From positions 1 through 64,000 of the forward strand of contig NZ_JAJNAL010000008.1 in the NCBI RefSeq assembly GCF_022271405.1: a DNA stretch of 64,000 nt, in the 5' to 3' direction. The notes under the pieces were generated by a model. That model was not told the origin of the DNA. It did not search any database and was given only the letters and a program-made list of their open reading frames with translations. A program made the position numbers and the translations under genes. The stretch comes from Rhodopseudomonas infernalis (GTDB lineage Bacteria; Pseudomonadota; Alphaproteobacteria; Rhizobiales; Xanthobacteraceae). Positions 52,684 to 61,240 of the stretch are shown here, in pieces. The number at the start of each line of letters is the position of its first letter. The stretch's first letter is position 1.

Positions 52684-53013
52684 TCAGTCGCAGATTCGCG
52701 TCAGTACAGCCTTGAAGCCGAGAGCGGGAGCTTCGGCCGCGGTGCCTTCGACCTGCGCGAAATCGCCGATCGATGAGCCGTGAAAGTCAACGCGAACTTC
52801 GTCGACGCCGAACACGGATGCCACGTTGGGATCGTTGGTGTGCCGACGGCTCGTGATTTTACCGTGAATCTGGCCGCCATCCTGCTCGTAACTACCGATA
52901 TAGGCAAAGGCCGAACTGCCACCGCGGAGCTTTCCGTCACTTGCAAACACCACGCCGACCGCTTTTCGACGGGCCGTTTCAAATTCGACTTTATACAATC
53001 CCTTCAACAGCAT
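52684..53013 (-). CDS. GrlR-like small regulatory-domain protein
   Basis: A 109-residue protein resembling the GrlR fold: LLKGLYKVEFETARRKAVGV at the start, GGSSAFAYIGSYEQDGGQIH in the middle, and the C-terminal GTAAEAPALGFKAVLTRI. GrlR in enteric pathogens binds and inhibits the activator GrlA of type III secretion. In other bacteria this domain occurs in small single-gene proteins of unknown role. ATG 53013 was chosen over a TTG at 53031. It is on the opposite strand to both neighbours, in a visibly AT-richer patch. Confidence 0.7.
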   Translation of the reverse strand: MLLKGLYKVEFETARRKAVGVVFASDGKLRGGSSAFAYIGSYEQDGGQIHGKITSRRHTNDPNVASVFGVDEVRVDFHGSSIGDFAQVEGTAAEAPALGFKAVLTRICD

Positions 53014-53358
53014 AACTATAGCGTTCCCCAATTGAACGGCTGATGAGAAGTCTGATGTGTATCGATGGAGGAATTTTGACTTTCGACCCGCTCGTAATTC
53101 TTACTACAGAATTTAGGATTAGCCGACTAATTAAAATCAGATGACCGCATCCCAAACGATGCATCCATCGCGCGACGGTTGTCAGACGTCTCTGGTAGCA
53201 ACGGGATGGGCGATGGTTAAACCAGCGTTAACAGCTTCCGTGGTGAAGTGGCGTGGGAATGCCTGCATGGGGAACCGTGCGGGCGGCGGTGCATCGGATA
53301 ACGCAAAGGGCGGGTTCGGTTCGCCCGCCAGAACAGGGTCGTTGACCGGAAGACACCG
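53014..53358. other. Intergenic region before the exported repeat protein
   Basis: AT-richer than its surroundings, particularly 53070-53150. It contains a CtrA-type box at 53217-53231. A frame at 53141-53383 has no support as a gene. Confidence 0.5.
53217..53231 (+). promoter_or_regulatory. CtrA-type box upstream of exported repeat protein
   Basis: TTAA-ACCAGCG-TTAA is an exact match to TTAA-N7-TTAA and lies 128 bp before the 1235-residue protein gene. Confidence 0.6.
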
Positions 53359-56300
53359 ATGGCGCGGATGGCTGCCGTTGTAAACTGGTCGCGGGCGCTC
53401 TGCTGGCGCCTCGCGCAAGTCTGCCTCGCAATAGGGCTCAGCATGGCCGTCGCCCTTTCGGCGCAGCCGGCGGTGGCGCAGGCCGTGCGCGGCGAGGCCA
53501 GCTTCGACGCCAGCGGTGGTTATGGCCGACTGCTGTTTCAGCTTGCCGAGGATGTCGACTCCGACGTGGTGATGGCCGGCTTGATCGTCGTCATCCGATT
53601 CAAGCGTCCGGTCGATATTCCAATCGACAAGCTCACCGAGTCCGGGCGCGACTACATCGGCTCGGCGCGGCTCGATCCGGATGGCTACGCGGTGCGGTTG
53701 GCGCTGCTGCGCAAGTTCACGGTCAATCCCATGGCCGCCGGCGAGCGCCTCTATGTCGACCTCTTGCCCGAAAATTGGGCGGGCGCGCCGCCGAGTCTGC
53801 CGCAGGACGTCGTGAAAGCACTCGCCGAGCGTGCCCGTGCGGCGGAGCGCGCGCTGCGTGCCCAGCAAGCCAGAGCCGATGTCAAGAAGCGTCCGCCGAT
53901 CCGGGTCCGCGCGTCGATGCAGCCGACCTTCGTGCGCTACGTGTTCGAAGTGCCGCCGGGCGTTCAGGTGTCGTCGACGCTGAGCGAGAAGAAGCTGACG
54001 GTGCAGTTCAACACCGGCCTCAACTTCGACCTCGCCGACGCGCAACTCGCGGGCGCGCCGAATGTCGGGGCGATCAGCCAGAAGATCGACGGCAACGGCT
54101 CCAGCGTCGACTTCGCACTGATTGGCGGCGCGGACGTGCGCTCGTTCCGGGAGGACAAAAACTTCGTCGTCGACGTCAGCTTCCAGCCGCAGGAGAGCGA
54201 ACCGCAGAAGAAGAGCGACGCGGCGCTGGTGCTGCCTGAAATCGCCAAGCTCGAAGCGGCTGCGAAGCTCGAAAGCAAGCCGGCAGCTGCAAAGCAGGAG
54301 ACGCAAAAGCCGGAGGCCGCGAAGCCTGTCGCAGCCAGGCCGGAGACGAAGCCCGAAGCGGCCAAGCCTGAGGCAAATCCCGCTGCGAGCGCCGAGACAA
54401 AGACGGAGGCCAAGCCAGAGACCAAGCCCGCGGCCGCAACGCCGAAGGTTGCTCCGCCGTCACTCGCAGGGCCGCCTGCGCGGGCCAGCGATCCGCCAGC
54501 GGTTGCACCGGTCGCGGTGGCGGCGGTCGCGGGACCCGAGCCCGTTGCGGCACCAGCGGCCGCGGCTGCGCCGAAAGCGGCCGCGCCGGCCTCTGCGCCG
54601 GTCGCGCTCGCCCCGGCTGCGTCGAATGCGGCCCGGCCGGTCGAGGCCCGGCGCAGCACCGATGGTCTGCAGTTCGACCTGTCATTCGCGGCGCCGACGC
54701 CGGTGGCGTTGTTCCGCCGCGGCGAGGTGCTGTGGCTGGTGCTCGACAACACGGCTCCGTTCGATCTCACCGCGATCCGTCGCGAAGGCGGCGGTATCGT
54801 CGGCGACGTCAGCCGCGTCGCGCTGCCCAGCGGACAGGCGATCCGCATTAGACTCGATCGGCCGCAGCTTGCGACGCTGAGCGACGAGGACGGCTCCGGC
54901 AGATCCTGGTCGATCATGCTGGCTGATTCCGGCCGGGCGGCGCCGCGGCCGCTGAACGCGGTGCGCAACATCGCCGATCCGAACCGCGCGACGGTCAGCA
55001 TTACGCTCAGCGGGCTCGGCAAGCTGCACCGCCTGATCGATCCGGAAGCCGGCGATGCGCTGACGGTGGCCACCGCGCTGCCGCCGCCGCGCGGCTTCAT
55101 CAAGCGGCAGAGCTTCGTCGAGTTCAATCTGCTGGAGTCGCTGCACGGCGTGGTGATCGAATTGAAATCCGACGACGTGACGGTGGAGACCGCGGCCGAT
55201 GCGGTGGTGTTGTCGCGTCCCGGCGGACTGACCTTGTCGTCGGCCGAGCCGGCCGGGCAGGCGGGTTCGCCGAGCGAGCGGCCGTTCTTCGACGTGACGC
55301 AATGGTCGAAGGATCAGGAAGGCCGCTATTTGCCGGCGCTCGACGCGCGGATCAACGCTCTGACGGCCGCGACTGGCGAGGATCGCTTGCCGGCGCGGCT
55401 CGATCTGGCGCGGTTCTACATGGCCCGGGGCATGTATCAGGAAGCCAAGGGTGCGCTCGATCTGGCATTGCTCGGCAGCAAGCCCGGCCAGGAAGACCCC
55501 GCCGCGATGATCGGCCACGCGGCCGCTACCGCACTGATGCTGCGGCCGGAGCAGACGCTGAAGGACGTCGCCAACCCGGCGATCGCCTCGACCTACGAGG
55601 CGCAGATGTGGAAGGGCGTCGCGCTGGCGCGTCAGGGCAAATGGGCCGAGGCGCGCGAGAAGCTGAAGTCGGTGCAGTTCGCCGTCACGGCGCTGCCGCT
55701 CGACATCCAGCGTGAAGTGCTGCAGACCGCGATGCGCGCCTCGCTCGAAGTGCGCGATTACTCCGGCGCCGCCAAGATCAGCAGCGATTTCGACCTGGTC
55801 GGGGTGCCGCCGGCGATGGCGCCGCAGCTGGCGATGATGCGCGGCTGGCTCGACGAAGCGCTCGGCCGCGATCAGGAGGCGCTGCGGCGCTACAAGGAAG
55901 CTATGGCGTCGGCGGATCGGCAGGCCGCGAGCGAAGCGAAATTCCGCGACGTCGTGCTGCGCTCCAAGCGCGGCGAGCTCTCGCCCGAGGACGCGCTGCC
56001 GGAACTCGAGCGGCTGTCGGTGACCTGGCGCGGCGACGATCTCGAAGTCCGCACCCAGCAATTGCTGTCGAAGCTCTACACCGATGCCGGCCGTTATCGC
56101 GACGCGCTGATGGCGGCGCGGATCGCGACGCAGCTCGCGCCGAATTCCGACTCTGCACGCCAGGCGCAGGACGACAGCCGCGCGCTGTTCAGCCAGATGT
56201 ATATCGGCAACAAGGGTGACGACATTCCGCCGATCGAGGCGCTGGCGACCTTCTACGAATTCCGCGAACTGACGCCGATCGGCCGCCGCGGCGACGAGAT

Positions 56301-57066
56301 GATCCGCCGGCTGTCCGATCGCCTGGTCGCGATCGACCTGCTCGATCAGGCCAGCGAGTTGTTGCAGTATCAGGTCGACAAGCGGCTCGAGGGCGCGGCG
56401 CGGGCGCAGGTCGCCGCAAGGCTGGCGATGGTTTATCTGATGAACCGCAAGCCGGACCGCGCGATCGCGGCGCTGCATTCGTCGCGCATCGCCGATCTCG
56501 CCGGCGAGCTGCGACAGCAGCGGCTGCTGATCGAGGCGCGGGCGCAGAGCGACATCGGCCGGCACGATCTCGCGCTCGACATCATCAGCAATATCGGCGG
56601 TCGCGAAGCGATCCGGCTGCGCTCCGACATCCATTGGGCGGCGCGTCGCTGGCGGGAATCGTCCGAGCAGATCGAACTCTATCTCGGCGATCGCTGGAAG
56701 GACTTCACGCCGCTGTCGTCCGACGAGAAGAGCGACGTGATCCGCGCCGTGATCGGCTACGCGCTCGCCGATGATGCACTTGGCCTCGGGCGTTTCCGCG
56801 AGAAGTTTGCGCCGCTGATGACCGACCCGGCCGATCAAACTGCATTCGACATCGCCAGCAAGCCGGCCTCGGGCGACAGCGCCGCCTTTGCGGCGATCGC
56901 CAAGATGGCCGCGAGCGTCGACACGCTGGAAGGCTTCCTGCGCGAGATGAAGCAACGCTTCCCCGACGCCAGCGCCCGCGCCACCCCGCCCGGCGCCGAC
57001 ATGACATCGACCGGCTCGCTGCCGGCGATCACCCGCACGCGGCGTGAAGCGGCGGCGGATCATTAG
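53359..57066 (+). CDS. Large exported helical-repeat (TPR-like) protein of the flagellar cluster
   Basis: A 1235-residue protein with a signal peptide (LAIGLSMAVALSAQPAVAQA). Residues about 43-275 form beta-rich domains. Residues about 280-432 are a low-complexity linker of Ala/Pro/Lys/Glu (repeats like KPEAAKP). A second beta region follows (about 435-640), and from about 650 to 1215 come helical repeats of TPR type (MARGMYQEAKGALDLALLG, LSKLYTDAGRYRDALMAARI). TPR domains assemble protein complexes. The periplasmic location and the exact CtrA box upstream suggest a motility or cell-cycle role. No specific name is recognised. Start ATG has GGAAG about 10 bp upstream. Confidence 0.8.
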   Translation: MARMAAVVNWSRALCWRLAQVCLAIGLSMAVALSAQPAVAQAVRGEASFDASGGYGRLLFQLAEDVDSDVVMAGLIVVIRFKRPVDIPIDKLTESGRDYIGSARLDPDGYAVRLALLRKFTVNPMAAGERLYVDLLPENWAGAPPSLPQDVVKALAERARAAERALRAQQARADVKKRPPIRVRASMQPTFVRYVFEVPPGVQVSSTLSEKKLTVQFNTGLNFDLADAQLAGAPNVGAISQKIDGNGSSVDFALIGGADVRSFREDKNFVVDVSFQPQESEPQKKSDAALVLPEIAKLEAAAKLESKPAAAKQETQKPEAAKPVAARPETKPEAAKPEANPAASAETKTEAKPETKPAAATPKVAPPSLAGPPARASDPPAVAPVAVAAVAGPEPVAAPAAAAAPKAAAPASAPVALAPAASNAARPVEARRSTDGLQFDLSFAAPTPVALFRRGEVLWLVLDNTAPFDLTAIRREGGGIVGDVSRVALPSGQAIRIRLDRPQLATLSDEDGSGRSWSIMLADSGRAAPRPLNAVRNIADPNRATVSITLSGLGKLHRLIDPEAGDALTVATALPPPRGFIKRQSFVEFNLLESLHGVVIELKSDDVTVETAADAVVLSRPGGLTLSSAEPAGQAGSPSERPFFDVTQWSKDQEGRYLPALDARINALTAATGEDRLPARLDLARFYMARGMYQEAKGALDLALLGSKPGQEDPAAMIGHAAATALMLRPEQTLKDVANPAIASTYEAQMWKGVALARQGKWAEAREKLKSVQFAVTALPLDIQREVLQTAMRASLEVRDYSGAAKISSDFDLVGVPPAMAPQLAMMRGWLDEALGRDQEALRRYKEAMASADRQAASEAKFRDVVLRSKRGELSPEDALPELERLSVTWRGDDLEVRTQQLLSKLYTDAGRYRDALMAARIATQLAPNSDSARQAQDDSRALFSQMYIGNKGDDIPPIEALATFYEFRELTPIGRRGDEMIRRLSDRLVAIDLLDQASELLQYQVDKRLEGAARAQVAARLAMVYLMNRKPDRAIAALHSSRIADLAGELRQQRLLIEARAQSDIGRHDLALDIISNIGGREAIRLRSDIHWAARRWRESSEQIELYLGDRWKDFTPLSSDEKSDVIRAVIGYALADDALGLGRFREKFAPLMTDPADQTAFDIASKPASGDSAAFAAIAKMAASVDTLEGFLREMKQRFPDASARATPPGADMTSTGSLPAITRTRREAAADH

Positions 57067-57102
57067 TCAGCCGGCGCCGCGCGAGAGTCGCGGACGGGGC
57101 GA

Positions 57103-58239
57103 TTAGTTGACAGCCAGGTAGTTGACGAAGAGGTCGACCACGCACTGAGGCGCGGCGCTGCTGAAGAACAATCTGAGGTTCCGATCCGTCTCGGCCGCCG
57201 CGGATGCGCTGCGGGGGAAGAGTTGTTTTTCATAGGCGACGAGCGCAGCTTCGACGTCACCGGGATTGGCGGCGATCGCCTTGCCGAGCTCGGCGCCGTC
57301 GTACATGGCGAGATTGGCTCCTTCGCCGGCAAACGGCGACATCAGGTGTGCCGCATCGCCGAGCAGCGTGACTCCGGGCAGGCGATCCCAGCGGTGATCG
57401 ACTGGAAGCGCATGGATTGGGCGAAGCACGGGTTCGGTCTCGCTCTCGGTAATAAGTGCCGTTAGTTCCGGGGCCCAACCGTTGAATTCCGACGCGACTC
57501 TGGCCAAGGCCGCCGTCCGGTCGGTGAAGTCGATGCTGCCAATCCAGTCTTCCGGCGTGTTCAAGGCTACGTAGGTGCGCAGAGTGCCGTTGGCGTGGCG
57601 GTGAGCAAGGATCCCTTTGCCCGGCGCAATCGCCATCATCGTGCCGCCGCCGATCGCTTCGGCGCTGGCCTTGTGGCGGGTGTCGGCGTCGAACAATTGC
57701 GTCTCGATGAACGTCGTGCCGACATAGGCGGGCGTTGCTTTGGACAGAAGCGGTCGAACTTTCGACCACGCGCCGTCGGCCCCCACCAGCAGATCGGTAC
57801 TCACCGTCGAGCCGTTGGCGAACGTCAGCAGGTGCCGCCCGCTGCCCAGCGGTGACACCGTCGCAAGCCTGTGTCCCCAGCGGATCGTATCGGCGGGAAG
57901 TGAGTCGAGCAGAATCCTTCGGAGATCGCCGCGGTCCACCTCGGGCCGACCGCCATTGCCGAGGTCCGGCCAGTCCAGCAGGACGTTGCCAGCATTGTTG
58001 ACGATCCGTTTTGCATCGGCACCGCGCTGGATGATCGCAAGAAACCGATCGAACAGTCCCGCGGCCTTGAGCGCGAGTTGCCCATTGTATTCGTGAATAT
58101 CGAGCAAGCCGCCCTGTGGCCGCGCGCTCGCCGATGCTTCCGCGTCGTAGACCGTGGCTGCGATACCGTGAACGTGGAGGATCCTGGCAAGCGTCAGCCC
58201 GCCCAGACCGGCGCCGATGATCGCGATCGGGTTATTCAT
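57103..58239 (-). CDS. FAD-dependent monooxygenase (TetX-like)
   Basis: A 378-residue class A flavoprotein monooxygenase. The N-terminal dinucleotide motif is [17 protein letters not shown], the middle shows [16 protein letters not shown] (DG motif), and the second FAD motif is [20 protein letters not shown] followed by [13 protein letters not shown], a combination typical of the TetX branch. TetX hydroxylates and inactivates tetracyclines, but many relatives act on other compounds. ATG 58239 was chosen for its GGAG 8 bp upstream. It is divergent from a TetR gene and probably its target. Confidence 0.85.
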   Translation of the reverse strand: MNNPIAIIGAGLGGLTLARILHVHGIAATVYDAEASASARPQGGLLDIHEYNGQLALKAAGLFDRFLAIIQRGADAKRIVNNAGNVLLDWPDLGNGGRPEVDRGDLRRILLDSLPADTIRWGHRLATVSPLGSGRHLLTFANGSTVSTDLLVGADGAWSKVRPLLSKATPAYVGTTFIETQLFDADTRHKASAEAIGGGTMMAIAPGKGILAHRHANGTLRTYVALNTPEDWIGSIDFTDRTAALARVASEFNGWAPELTALITESETEPVLRPIHALPVDHRWDRLPGVTLLGDAAHLMSPFAGEGANLAMYDGAELGKAIAANPGDVEAALVAYEKQLFPRSASAAAETDRNLRLFFSSAAPQCVVDLFVNYLAVN

Positions 58240-58288
58240 CACGTTGCTCCGTTGCGGGCCGCCATTCGGGACGCGCAAAGGCGCCGAT

Positions 58289-58324
58289 GGAACGTCGTTC
58301 CAATGTATTGGAACGACGTTCCAA
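58289..58324. promoter_or_regulatory. Tandem palindromic TetR operator
   Basis: GGAACG-T-CGTTCC (58289-58301) and TTGGAACG-A-CGTTCCAA (58308-58324) are two perfect palindromes in the monooxygenase/TetR gap. Together they form one larger dyad (TCGTTCCAAT and ATTGGAACGA). They lie 50 bp from the monooxygenase start and within 20 bp of the TetR start. Confidence 0.8.
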
Positions 58325-58341
58325 ACATGTCAAGATGCAGC

Positions 58342-59094
58342 ATGGTCAGACATGCAGGTGGCACGCGCCGACGGCTGCAAGCGCTCTCGCGGGAGCGCAT
58401 TATCGAAGCGTCGATCGATCTGTTGGACGGCAGCGGAGAGGACGGCCTGACATTCCGGGCCCTGTCCGAACGGCTTTCCACCGGGCCCGGCGCCATCTAT
58501 GGGCACATCCCCAACAAGAGCGAGCTGCTGATCGCCGCCTGCGACTCCATCGTCGCCCGCACGGTCAACGTCTCGTTGGCAGGCGCGACGCCGGAAGCGA
58601 CCATTCGCGGCCTCGCTCTGGGGTTGTTCGACATGATCGACGCGCATCCGTGGGTCGGTTCGGCACTGGCACGCGCGCCTGGACGGTTGCCGATGGTGCG
58701 CATTCTCGAAAGCATCGGACAGCAGGTTCGTGCTCTCGGCGTGCCGGACGAGGAGCAGTGGGCGACCGTCGGTGCGTTGCTGAACTACATGCTCGGTGTC
58801 GGCGGGCAGAACGCAGCCAACGGGCAACTCGCCCGCACGCTCGGCCTGGATCGCTCCGACTTCCTTGGGTCGGTGTCGATCGCCTGGTCCGAGCTCGATC
58901 CGGCCGACTATCCCTTCACGCATAGCATCGCCGGACAGTTGCTCGCTCACGACGACCGGGCCGACTTTCTCGCTGGTATCGATCTTATTCTCAGAGGCGT
59001 CGACTCGTCGCGGCGTAGCCGAGCCGCAAGGGGCGGGGCGTCGCGTCGATCGTCAAATCAGCGGCAGGCACCCCCAGGCGCCGTGTTTCGCTAG
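58342..59094 (+). CDS. TetR-family regulator of the TetX-like gene
   Basis: A 250-residue regulator. The HTH region SRERIIEASIDLLDGSGEDG, TFRALSERLSTGPGAIYGHI and PNKSELL is at about residues 14-62. The larger C-terminal domain is of the TetR type related to tetracycline repressors. It is divergent from the TetX-like monooxygenase across a tandem palindromic operator, so it probably represses that gene and itself. ATG 58342 was taken. ATG 58327, immediately after the operator, is the alternative, and neither has a clear ribosome site. The last 30 residues are Arg/Ser-rich. Confidence 0.82.
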   Translation: MVRHAGGTRRRLQALSRERIIEASIDLLDGSGEDGLTFRALSERLSTGPGAIYGHIPNKSELLIAACDSIVARTVNVSLAGATPEATIRGLALGLFDMIDAHPWVGSALARAPGRLPMVRILESIGQQVRALGVPDEEQWATVGALLNYMLGVGGQNAANGQLARTLGLDRSDFLGSVSIAWSELDPADYPFTHSIAGQLLAHDDRADFLAGIDLILRGVDSSRRSRAARGGASRRSSNQRQAPPGAVFR

Positions 59095-59170
59095 CTGTTT
59101 TCGGACGCCCCTTGGATTCTCCGCGCTTTTCGGCAAATCAGGATGGTTGAGATTCTCGAGGAGCGGTCGC

Positions 59171-59647
59171 GTGGCGGATAAAGCGAAAACAAAAGCCCAA
59201 AATCTGTTCAGGCGGCCGGGATTCCTGGTGCGTCGGCTGCACCAGATTTACGTCGCCATATACCTCAAGGAGTGCGAGCAGTTCGGGACCACGCCGGTTC
59301 AGACCAGCATCATGCAGGTTCTCCTCGGCAAGCCGGGCCTTGATCAGGTGGCGCTGGCTGCGGAGATCGGCATGGACCGGACCACAACGTCCAATGTGCT
59401 GACCCGACTCGAAAAGCGCGGGATCATCCGACGCGAAGAGGCGGAAAAGGATCGCCGCGTCCGGCTGGCCTTTCTCACGCAGGAAGGCAGCGCGATGCTC
59501 GCCGACATGCAGACGGCGCTGGACAGGGCGCACAGCCGTCTCATCGCCCCGTTGCCGGAGAAAGAGCGGGACACTTTCATCCGGCATCTCGCGTTGCTGG
59601 TCGAATCCAACAACGGCGTTGGACGCACCGTGCTGCGCAATCTGTGA
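59171..59647 (+). CDS. MarR-family regulator of the UbiD-TRAP operon
   Basis: A 158-residue winged-helix regulator with the MarR core: VALAAEIGMDRTTTSNVLTR (recognition helix) and the wing EEAEKDRRVRLAFLTQEG at about residues 58-105. MarR proteins often respond to aromatic carboxylates. The start is GTG with GGAG 8 bp upstream. It lies 142 bp before the ubiD-like gene, and the gap contains several palindromes it may bind. Confidence 0.85.
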   Translation: MADKAKTKAQNLFRRPGFLVRRLHQIYVAIYLKECEQFGTTPVQTSIMQVLLGKPGLDQVALAAEIGMDRTTTSNVLTRLEKRGIIRREEAEKDRRVRLAFLTQEGSAMLADMQTALDRAHSRLIAPLPEKERDTFIRHLALLVESNNGVGRTVLRNL

Positions 59648-59664
59648 GCGCCAACTGGTGAATG

Positions 59665-59685
59665 TTTGACGTTGTCCACGTCAAA
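59665..59685. promoter_or_regulatory. Palindrome at the start of the UbiD promoter region
   Basis: TTTGACG-N7-CGTCAAA is a perfect 7-bp inverted repeat just 18 bp after the MarR stop. It includes a TTGACG sequence that could be a -35 element. Confidence 0.5.
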
Positions 59686-59689
59686 TCCG

Positions 59690-59704
59690 TCAGCATACTG
59701 ATCA
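59690..59704. promoter_or_regulatory. MarR operator candidate, copy 1
   Basis: TCAGCATACTGATCA contains TCAG-CATA-CTGA. It matches a second copy 65 bp downstream in 11 of 13 positions. Confidence 0.5.
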
Positions 59705-59754
59705 AAATGGTTGCTCGGAGCGTCGGCCGCACGCAGCTCCGACTGCGGACAGAT

Positions 59755-59770
59755 CATCAGTGTACTGATG
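59755..59770. promoter_or_regulatory. MarR operator candidate, copy 2
   Basis: CATCAGTGTACTGATG is a perfect 16-bp palindrome (CATCAGT-GT-ACTGATG). It ends 19 bp before the UbiD start codon, so binding would block the ribosome region and transcription start. Confidence 0.6.
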
Positions 59771-59789
59771 AAATCGAGGAGTCTGGAGC

Positions 59790-61187
59790 TTGAACGAGAC
59801 GACGGCAGCTCAGAGCTTGCGCGGTTTTCTGGACATGGTCCGGACCCGCTTCCCTGAAGAGTATCTCCAGATCCACGAACGCGTGGATGCACGCCTGGTG
59901 TCCACCGCAATGGTTCTCGAGCTTGATCGTGCGGGGCGAAGCCCGGTCGTGATGTTCGACAAGCTCGGCGATTCCGGCATGGCCTGCGTCACCAACATCG
60001 CCGCAAACCGCAAGTTGCTCGGTGCCTGCCTCGGCGTCGGAGCGTCCGAACTGCCGACCGTCTTTCGCGAGCGCAGCCAGCATCCGATTCCCTGTGAGTT
60101 GGTCGAGCGCGGGGAATGGGACGACATCGTCCTCGAAGGCGATGCCGTCGATCTCACCAAGTTGCCGATTCCGCATCAGTTCACTGTCGACGCCGCGCCC
60201 TACATCACCGCCGGTCAAGTCACGGCCCGCGACCCCGTCACCGGCATCGACACCACCGGCTTCCACCGCCTGATGCTCACCGGCAAGAACCGGCTGGGGA
60301 TCTCGCTGCATTCGCGGCGCCGGATGTACGAGTATCACCGTCGCGCCGAGCAGCGCGGCCAATCGCTTCCCGCCGCCATCACCATCGGGGTGCACCCGCT
60401 GCACTACATGGGCTCGATGACCTACGCCTACGGCGCCGATGTCCGCAAGTACGAGATTATCGGGGCTCTGTTCGGGCAGCCTTATCGGCTCGCCAAGTGC
60501 GGCGTCGGCGATCTCGAGGCGCCGGCCGGCGCCGAGATGGTGATCGAAGGAGAAATCCTTGCCAACGTGCACGAGCCGGAGGGGCCGTTCGGCGAGTTCA
60601 CGGGCTATGCTTCCTACCGCAGCACCCAGAATGTGTTTGTCGCGCACCGCATCCGCATGCGCCGCGACGCTTTCTTCCACAGCATCACGGCGGGAATGTC
60701 GAAGGATCACATTCTCATCTCATGCGTGACCCGCGAGGGCGAAATTCTCAATGCGCTCCGCCGAAACCTGCCGAACGTGACGGCGGTGCATGTCCCGCAC
60801 TCGACCTGTGGGGCGTTCCTCGCCGTCGTCGCGATGAAGAAGACCGCGGCAGGCGAGCCGCAGATGGCGGTGATGGCTGCGCTGGGGACAGAACTCTACA
60901 CCAAGTACGTCATCGTGGTGGATGACGACGTCGACATCTTCGATCTCAACGACGTGTTCTGGGCGATCGCCACCCGGGTTCAAGCCGAGAAGGACATCTT
61001 CTTCATCCCCGGCGTCAAGGGCGCAGTGATCGATCCGAGTTCCGACCCGCAAAGCTTCACCGTCACCAAAATGGGCATCGACGCGACCCGCCCCAGCGGC
61101 CGGGAATTTGCAGAGCGACTGGTCGTCCCGGACGAGGCGCGCGATCGGGCCCGGGCCATTCTCAGTGCGGCGGGCATCACCTTGTGA
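59790..61187 (+). CDS. UbiD-family (de)carboxylase
   Basis: A 465-residue UbiD-type enzyme. The active-site segment HEPEGPFGEFTGYASYR (about 262-278) carries the conserved Glu residues, and LGISLHSRRRMYEY and RNLPNVTAVHVPHSTCGAFL are other family blocks. UbiD enzymes use prenylated FMN to remove or add carboxyl groups on aromatic or unsaturated acids. No ubiX-type prenyltransferase is seen in the window, so the cofactor must come from elsewhere. The start is TTG with GAGGAG and GGAG just upstream; no closer ATG fits. Downstream TAXI and TRAP genes follow at 53 and 44 bp. Confidence 0.88.
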   Translation: MNETTAAQSLRGFLDMVRTRFPEEYLQIHERVDARLVSTAMVLELDRAGRSPVVMFDKLGDSGMACVTNIAANRKLLGACLGVGASELPTVFRERSQHPIPCELVERGEWDDIVLEGDAVDLTKLPIPHQFTVDAAPYITAGQVTARDPVTGIDTTGFHRLMLTGKNRLGISLHSRRRMYEYHRRAEQRGQSLPAAITIGVHPLHYMGSMTYAYGADVRKYEIIGALFGQPYRLAKCGVGDLEAPAGAEMVIEGEILANVHEPEGPFGEFTGYASYRSTQNVFVAHRIRMRRDAFFHSITAGMSKDHILISCVTREGEILNALRRNLPNVTAVHVPHSTCGAFLAVVAMKKTAAGEPQMAVMAALGTELYTKYVIVVDDDVDIFDLNDVFWAIATRVQAEKDIFFIPGVKGAVIDPSSDPQSFTVTKMGIDATRPSGREFAERLVVPDEARDRARAILSAAGITL

Positions 61188-61240
61188 GCCCGGCCGCTGC
61201 GCGCAAGCAACTACGTATAGGCAGCAAAGGAGACGAGCCG

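Noticed and set aside
53141-53383. 80-codon plus-strand frame before the exported repeat protein
   Set aside because: It overlaps the CtrA box and the start of the larger gene, and has low-complexity Gly/Arg content with no support.
54682-57063. Minus-strand frame of about 793 codons inside the exported repeat protein
   Set aside because: It is antisense to a protein with a signal peptide and repeat structure, and is Arg/His/Gln-rich with no recognisable fold.
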